A DNA stretch of 64,000 nt, taken from positions 122,041,123 through 122,105,122 of the forward strand of contig JAIOJX010000004.1 of the NCBI GenBank assembly GCA_022376925.1. Direction: 5' to 3'. The position numbers and the translations under genes were made by a program. This DNA is from Tragulus kanchil (Eukaryota > Chordata > Mammalia > Artiodactyla > Tragulidae). The notes below the pieces were generated by a model. It was not told the origin of the DNA, did not search any database, and saw only the letters and a program-made list of their open reading frames with translations. Shown one piece after another: positions 58,188-64,000 of the stretch. Numbering within the stretch: the first letter of the stretch is position 1; every line of letters starts with the position of its first letter.

Positions 58188-60456
58188 AAATAGCTTCAAC
58201 ATGTAACGAAATATTACCACAAACATTAAACTTTCTAAATAATTACTTTAAAACATACATTTTATTCTAAAATAGCCCTGATATTCTCTTCTCTAGTTTA
58301 ATTTTCTTTTTCATGGGATTGTTTTAATCCTAAACAAGATACTGCAGTTTCTGAAATATCAGGCTGGTTTACACACAACAGAACTTTTAAATTTAAGTCA
58401 GTAATATTTGGATTATGTGAATGAAGTTGTAAGACAATGCTAGGCAAAGTCTCTGACAAAACGACTATTTGAATGTTGAGCTTTTTGGGAACTCTATAGC
58501 TATTTTTCTACTTTTCTGCTCCAGTTAGAAACATTTATACTTTCTGTGGGTGTGATATTAGACAAGTTACCTAGCTCCTGTACCTCGGTGTATCAGGTAA
58601 GATTATTTATGATTCCATAATACTATGTCTTTAAAATGTGCATAGACATTTAATAAGAATGATGAGGGCTAGAAAATCATTATAAACATTTATTATCCAC
58701 AGACAAGCTTAAAATTCTAAGCTTGTTAACATCAAGCTATTTCACAAGTTTAAGTTTGTTAAAATCGAACTTTAAAATATATTTATCAAAATTAATTGCC
58801 AATTTCTGACAGTTATTAGGAAATGCTCAATCTCATTGCCACATATATCATAGAGACATATGATTTCTCTAAAGTACCATCCCCTAAATTCTTCCTATTG
58901 TCTCAACTGCTACCCCAGGACTTTTCAAGTCTTTAACATTACTGATAAAATAAAAATTGAAGAGACTTTGAAATATCATTTAAAAGTTAAAGTATCCTAG
59001 GGTGGGACGGGGGATGAAATCTCTAGAGATTTCTGCCAGAGAAACTGTCAACATCAATTCATCCACAACTTTTCCTCTTTCCATTCCAATCCTGCATCTT
59101 CTTTGAAGTCTCCAGCCTTCCCAGAACCTCAGCCATCAGCTGTGAGGAGAGGCACTATCCATAAGTAGCATCTCTGTCTACAGCTGGGCTGTCCACACTT
59201 CAATGCCCAGGAACCAAACATCCATCTTATACTTACTAACGTCTTGAATAGCTTCTAAGTAGAAAAGCATATGACTGATCTGGGAACATACATGTCTGTG
59301 AACAACAAAACTCTGTAAAACCTTTAAAATAAAGAATTTTAAAAACACCACAAAATAAATAAATAAGTAAATAAACAAATAGCTTCAACATGTACGAAAT
59401 ATCCACAAACATGAAACTTTCTAAATAATTACTTTAAAACATACATTTTATTCTAAAATAGCCCTGATATTCTCTTCTCTAGTTTAATTTTCTTTTTCAT
59501 GGGATTGTTTTAATCCTAAACAAGATACTGCAGTTTCTGAAATATCAGGCTGGTTTACACACAACAGAACTTTTAAATTTAAGTCAGTAATATTTGGATT
59601 ATGTGAATGAAGTTGTAAGACAATGCTAGGCAAAGTCTCTGACAAAACGACTATTTGAATGTTGAGCTTTTTGGGAACTCTATAGCTATTTTTCTACTTT
59701 TCTGCTCCAGTTAGAAACATTTATACTTTCTGTGGGTGTGATATTAGACAAGTTACCTAGCTCCTGTACCTCGGTGTATCAGGTAAGATTATTTATGATT
59801 CCATAATACTATGTCTTTAAAATGTGCATAGACATTTAATAAGAATGATGAGGGCTAGAAAATCATTATAAACATTTATTATCCACAGACAAGCTTAAAA
59901 TTCTAAGCTTGTTAACATCAAGCTATTTCACAAGTTTAAGTTTGTTAAAATCGAACTTTAAAATATATTTATCAAAATTAATTGCCAATTTCTGACAGTT
60001 ATTAGGAAATGCTCAATCTCATTGCCACATATATCATAGAGACATATGATTTCTCTAAAGTACCATCCCCTAAATTCTTCCTATTGTCTCAACTGCTACC
60101 CCAGGACTTTTCAAGTCTTTAACATTACTGATAAAATAAAAATTGAAGAGACTTTGAAATATCATTTAAAAGTTAAAGTATCCTAGGGTGGGACGGGGGA
60201 TGAAATCTCTAGAGATTTCTGCCAGAGAAACTGTCAACATCAATTCATCCACAACTTTTCCTCTTTCCATTCCAATCCTGCATCTTCTTTGAAGTCTCCA
60301 GCCTTCCCAGAACCTCAGCCATCAGCTGTGAGGAGAGGCACTATCCATAAGTAGCATCTCTGTCTACAGCTGGGCTGTCCACACTTTCAATGCCCAGGAA
60401 CCAAACATCCATCTTATACTTACTAACGTCTTGAATAGCTTCTAAGTAGAAAAGCA
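58077..60456. repeat. Direct duplication 16: two ~1,190-bp copies
   Basis: Copies run 58077-59266 and 59267-60456. Near the joint they differ by losses in the second copy ('tttttaaaaac' versus 'ttttaaaaac', 'atgtaacgaaatattaccac' versus 'atgtacgaaatatccac') and one in the first ('cacttcaatg' versus 'cactttcaatg'). The unit begins inside the young L1 3' UTR and ends in unique DNA. Confidence 0.93.
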
Positions 60457-60530
60457 GTCCCTTTTAAAACATATTTGAGTTATATTTGAATTTCTGGTTC
60501 TCTTTTAAACTTTTTCCATGTATTGCAAAA
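58202..60530. other. Unique intergenic DNA (with duplication 16), no gene recognised
   Basis: AT-rich sequence with no reading frame or repeat family of note besides the duplicated segment. Confidence 0.45.
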
Positions 60531-60532
60531 GC

Positions 60533-60748
60533 GGGGTTCCCAGGTGGCTCAATGGTAAAGAAACCTCTTGCCAATGCAGGAGGTGCAAGAGATGTGGGTT
60601 CAATTGCTGAGTCAGGCAGATTCTCTGGGTTAGGAAAAAGCAACCCACTCCAGTATTCTCGACTGGAAAATTCCACAGACAAAAGAGCCTGGCAGGCTAC
60701 AGTTCATGGCATGCAAATAGTCAGGCACAACTGAGCACACATGCACAC
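60533..60748 (+). mobile_element. Bov-tA SINE
   Basis: 'ggggttcccaggtggctcaa', 'agatgtgggttcaattgctg', 'aagcaacccactccagtatt', 'ggctacagttcatggcatgc' and 'aggcacaactgagca'. The last part is imaged at 61820-61872 by duplication 17. Confidence 0.9.
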
Positions 60749-62917
60749 ATATTACAGATTCGTGTTGTCTCAGTATAGTACATGATTTTCTTTGCCTGAA
60801 AAAAGATGTTGTCCCTTGGCAGACTGTCTTATTGTATAAACTTGCCACTGAACATTTTGCATCTCATTATCCAATCTAATTTGCCAATAGCTAATTACAG
60901 TCATCATTGACTTAGCTCCATTTTCAGAGCATTTTAACAGTAAAACAAGGAGTATAAAGACATCACTTATATGGGATTCATTATAATAGAAGTGGATATC
61001 ACATTGTTACACTCCTCTATTCACATATATACATTTATTCCTTTAGGCTTTCACGTGTGAAATAAATTTACTGGAATCCCAGCTTCTACTATATATTAAG
61101 CCTACAATTCAAGAACAGCCAGGCCAAGGACATAGTGTTCCATCTTTACAATCAAACACAGATTTCCCATTAAAAGGAAAATTCTCTATTTCAAAAGATT
61201 TAATAGTATGGTCCTTTAAAAATAATTCCAGATGGCTAAATTTTAGGGTTGCAAAGATCCTACCACAATAAATATTTTTGCTTTATTGTGTTTTGTACAA
61301 ATTTTCAGACACTAGAGGTTTTACCTAATGCTTTCTTTTAAGAGACAAGTGGAGTTTAGGAGTTACACTGCATTTTCTTATATTATTTATTTCAGCTATA
61401 GTTTTTGTACCTTTTTAAGATGACCTCATTCCTATGGACACATTTTCTGTGATTCATTATGCAAGACATGTTGATATTTTCCTACACTGTTTTGCTACTT
61501 TTTGTATCAACTTGGCCATCTTTTCTCACTTACAACCCCACCCTCTTTTCTTTGAAGTCTGTCTACTTAAATTATAAATAAACTTCATTGAGCCTAATGG
61601 CTTATTACGTCAAGAGGAAAAAAATCCAAATACGACAGTGATTAAGTACATAACCTTTAACTGAAATGAATGTTTCCAAAATAAACAACACTGAGCAAAT
61701 ATTTCCCAATAGCCTATACAGAGCTCATGTATAAAACACTAGCAATGCTTTTATTGCCCCTACATCCTATTTCATAACAAATATCTCCAAAGTGACACAA
61801 GCTCATGAAATCAGAAAGAGCTACAGTTCATGGCATGCAAAGAGTCAGGCACAACTGAGCACACATGCACACATATTACAGATTCGTGTTGTCTCAGTAT
61901 AGTACATGATTTTCTTTGCCTGAAAAAAGATGTTGTCCCTTGGCAGACTGTCTTATTGTATAAACTTGCCACTGAACATTTTGCATCTCATTATCCAATC
62001 TAATTTGCCAATAGCTAATTACAGTCATCATTGACTTAGCTCCATTTTCAGAGCATTTTAACAGTAAAACAAGGAGTATAAAGACATCACTTATATGGGA
62101 TTCATTATAATAGAAGTGGATATCACATTGTTACACTCCTCTATTCACATATATACATTTATTCCTTTAGGCTTTCACGTGTGAAATAAATTTACTGGAA
62201 TCCCAGCTTCTACTATATATTAAGCCTACAATTCAAGAACAGCCAGGCCAAGGACATAGTGTTCCATCTTTACAATCAAACACAGATTTCCCATTAAAAG
62301 GAAAATTCTCTATTTCAAAAGATTTAATAGTATGGTCCTTTAAAAATAATTCCAGATGGCTAAATTTTAGGGTTGCAAAGATCCTACCACAATAAATATT
62401 TTTGCTTTATTGTGTTTTGTACAAATTTTCAGACACTAGAGGTTTTACCTAATGCTTTCTTTTAAGAGACAAGTGGAGTTTAGGAGTTACACTGCATTTT
62501 CTTATATTATTTATTTCAGCTATAGTTTTTGTACCTTTTTAAGATGACCTCATTCCTATGGACACATTTTCTGTGATTCATTATGCAAGACATGTTGATA
62601 TTTTCCTACACTGTTTTGCTACTTTTTGTATCAACTTGGCCATCTTTTCTCACTTACAACCCCACCCTCTTTTCTTTGAAGTCTGTCTACTTAAATTATA
62701 AATAAACTTCATTGAGCCTAATGGCTTATTACGTCAAGAGGAAAAAAATCCAAATACGACAGTGATTAAGTACATAACCTTTAACTGAAATGAATGTTTC
62801 CAAAATAAACAACACTGAGCAAATATTTCCCAATAGCCTATACAGAGCTCATGTATAAAACACTAGCAATGCTTTTATTGCCCCTACATCCTATTTCATA
62901 ACAAATATCTCCAAAGT
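60696..62917. repeat. Direct duplication 17: two ~1,098-bp copies with 26-bp filler
   Basis: Copies run 60696-61793 and 61820-62917. There is one base change near the left end ('gcaaatagtc' versus 'gcaaagagtc'), otherwise they look identical. The filler 61794-61819 matches neither flank in an obvious way. Confidence 0.93.
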
Positions 62918-64000
62918 ATTTAGATTACCATATTAGCATACAGTTTTCTATAACTGAATAATGGGTTGAAATCCTTGGCTCTTGCTTCTGCAGACTGAAG
63001 TCACATGACTATAGATCAGGTCAGTTGTCACTAGATGGCTCTGTTTTTAGTCACTCTGAGGTAATGTACACTCTATAATTAAAACTCTACAGTGTAAGCA
63101 TAGGCACTGATGGCTAAAATTCAGGGTGGAGCAACAGAGGGAACTCGTGAAATTATTTTATAATTATCATTTTGAAGTCGCTAAATGTAATACATATGTA
63201 AAAATGACACCAGAAAAAAAATAGGAAAAGAAATATATGTACATTTTAATATACCTTCTGTCACCCAAATGCATAGACTCTTTATCTCATCTAAGTTTAG
63301 CATCCTGACACTGACCTTATTGTACAATTAATTTTTAACTGTGGCTAGTACAATCCCTTCAATGGCTTGCCGGTCCCTGGTATGTGCCTCTGTGTAGCCC
63401 CATAGGCTTTTGGTGCCTCCTCCACCAATACCCGTGCTTCTCTCATAGGCGTATGGAGTCTGACTGACCAGGCCTCATTCTCCTTTTTTCTACCATAAAC
63501 TAGAAACTTTTCTGTTTAAGCTAGAAAAAGAATATCAGTCAGTGCAGAAGCAATTGTTTCTAGTAGCAACTGCTCATTAAAGAAACTATAGATGTCTTTG
63601 AGCACTGTTAAACAATTATGTTTAACATTTAAAAAAATCTCTTTTGAAAATACCTTTCTTCCATCCAACAAGACAAATTATTTTTCCTCATTTTTAATAT
63701 GATCACACTGTGCTGAAACTACAACACGTAGAATGCACAATCCTTCAGAACAATCACTCTCCCTCTTTGTGGCACAAAGTGCATAAAATCATCTGTTGGG
63801 TGAGAAGAATAGATATGAAAGATTCCATTTGGAATTCCATTTCCTGCTCAACTGCAGATAGTGACAGAGTGAGAACTGTAAATTTCTAGCACTGTCCTCT
63901 ACAATTTGAAAACTTACATAGTAGTCCTAAAACTGTGTCTTAGACATTTGCATTTTGCAAGGAGTGGCTCCTAGGGACCTGCTCAAGCTGTACCAATGAA
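62918..64000. other. Unique intergenic DNA, nothing recognised
   Basis: Single-copy-looking sequence to the window end. No open frame, repeat family or RNA gene was recognised. Confidence 0.5.

Noticed and set aside
1..64000. CRISPR array, operon structure, phage or endogenous retrovirus
   Set aside because: No short regularly spaced repeats, no bacterial gene density, and no gag, pol or env-like frames with LTRs were seen. All RT sequences present are of L1 or BovB (non-LTR) type.

Overview
This window is nuclear DNA from a ruminant mammal. The evidence is the repeat content: many Bov-tA tRNA-derived SINEs, a BovB (RTE-type) LINE, ruminant-type L1 elements and older mammalian repeats (MIR, L2, hAT-Charlie, Tigger, mariner). 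No Bov-A2 SINE was recognised, and a CHR-related SINE with an unusual tail is present. That would fit a basal ruminant, but this is only a weak inference. No complete host protein-coding gene was found. The only candidate host coding sequence is a 38-codon open frame at the very left edge (2-118), followed by an AATAAA. Every other substantial reading frame is a decayed transposon gene or an accidental frame.

Layout: 1-11.6 kb is intergenic DNA with MIR, Bov-tA, one hAT element and two CHR-related SINEs. 11.6-15.2 kb is an ancient L1 split by a BovB LINE and a Bov-tA. 15.2-19.2 kb is mostly unrecognised sequence with L2-like tails. 19.2-26.6 kb is an old L1 interrupted by several younger L1 3' ends and SINEs. 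26.6-27.9 kb is a full-length dead mariner. 27.9-41.3 kb is intergenic DNA with scattered SINEs, an L1 tail and a Tigger-like element. 41.3-51.3 kb is a full-length ruminant L1 on the minus strand, bounded by a 13-bp target duplication. 51.3-64 kb holds an old minus-strand L1 carrying a hAT element and an L1 tail, a young L1 3' end, and otherwise unrecognised sequence.

The dominant signal is not a gene system. Seventeen direct, adjacent duplications of about 0.95-1.19 kb occur in the window, at unrelated positions in unique DNA and inside every type of transposon. Copies are near-identical. Differences cluster at the junctions and are largely homopolymer length changes, small deletions or short filler. 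Two stretches are present three times because neighbouring duplications overlap. This is best explained as a systematic long-read assembly fault, in which roughly 1-kb overlaps between consecutive pieces were written out twice. It inflates the window by about 18-19 kb (some 29 percent). It also breaks and mimics open reading frames and disguises the real size of the L1 and BovB elements. The annotation below should be read with these false repeats collapsed.
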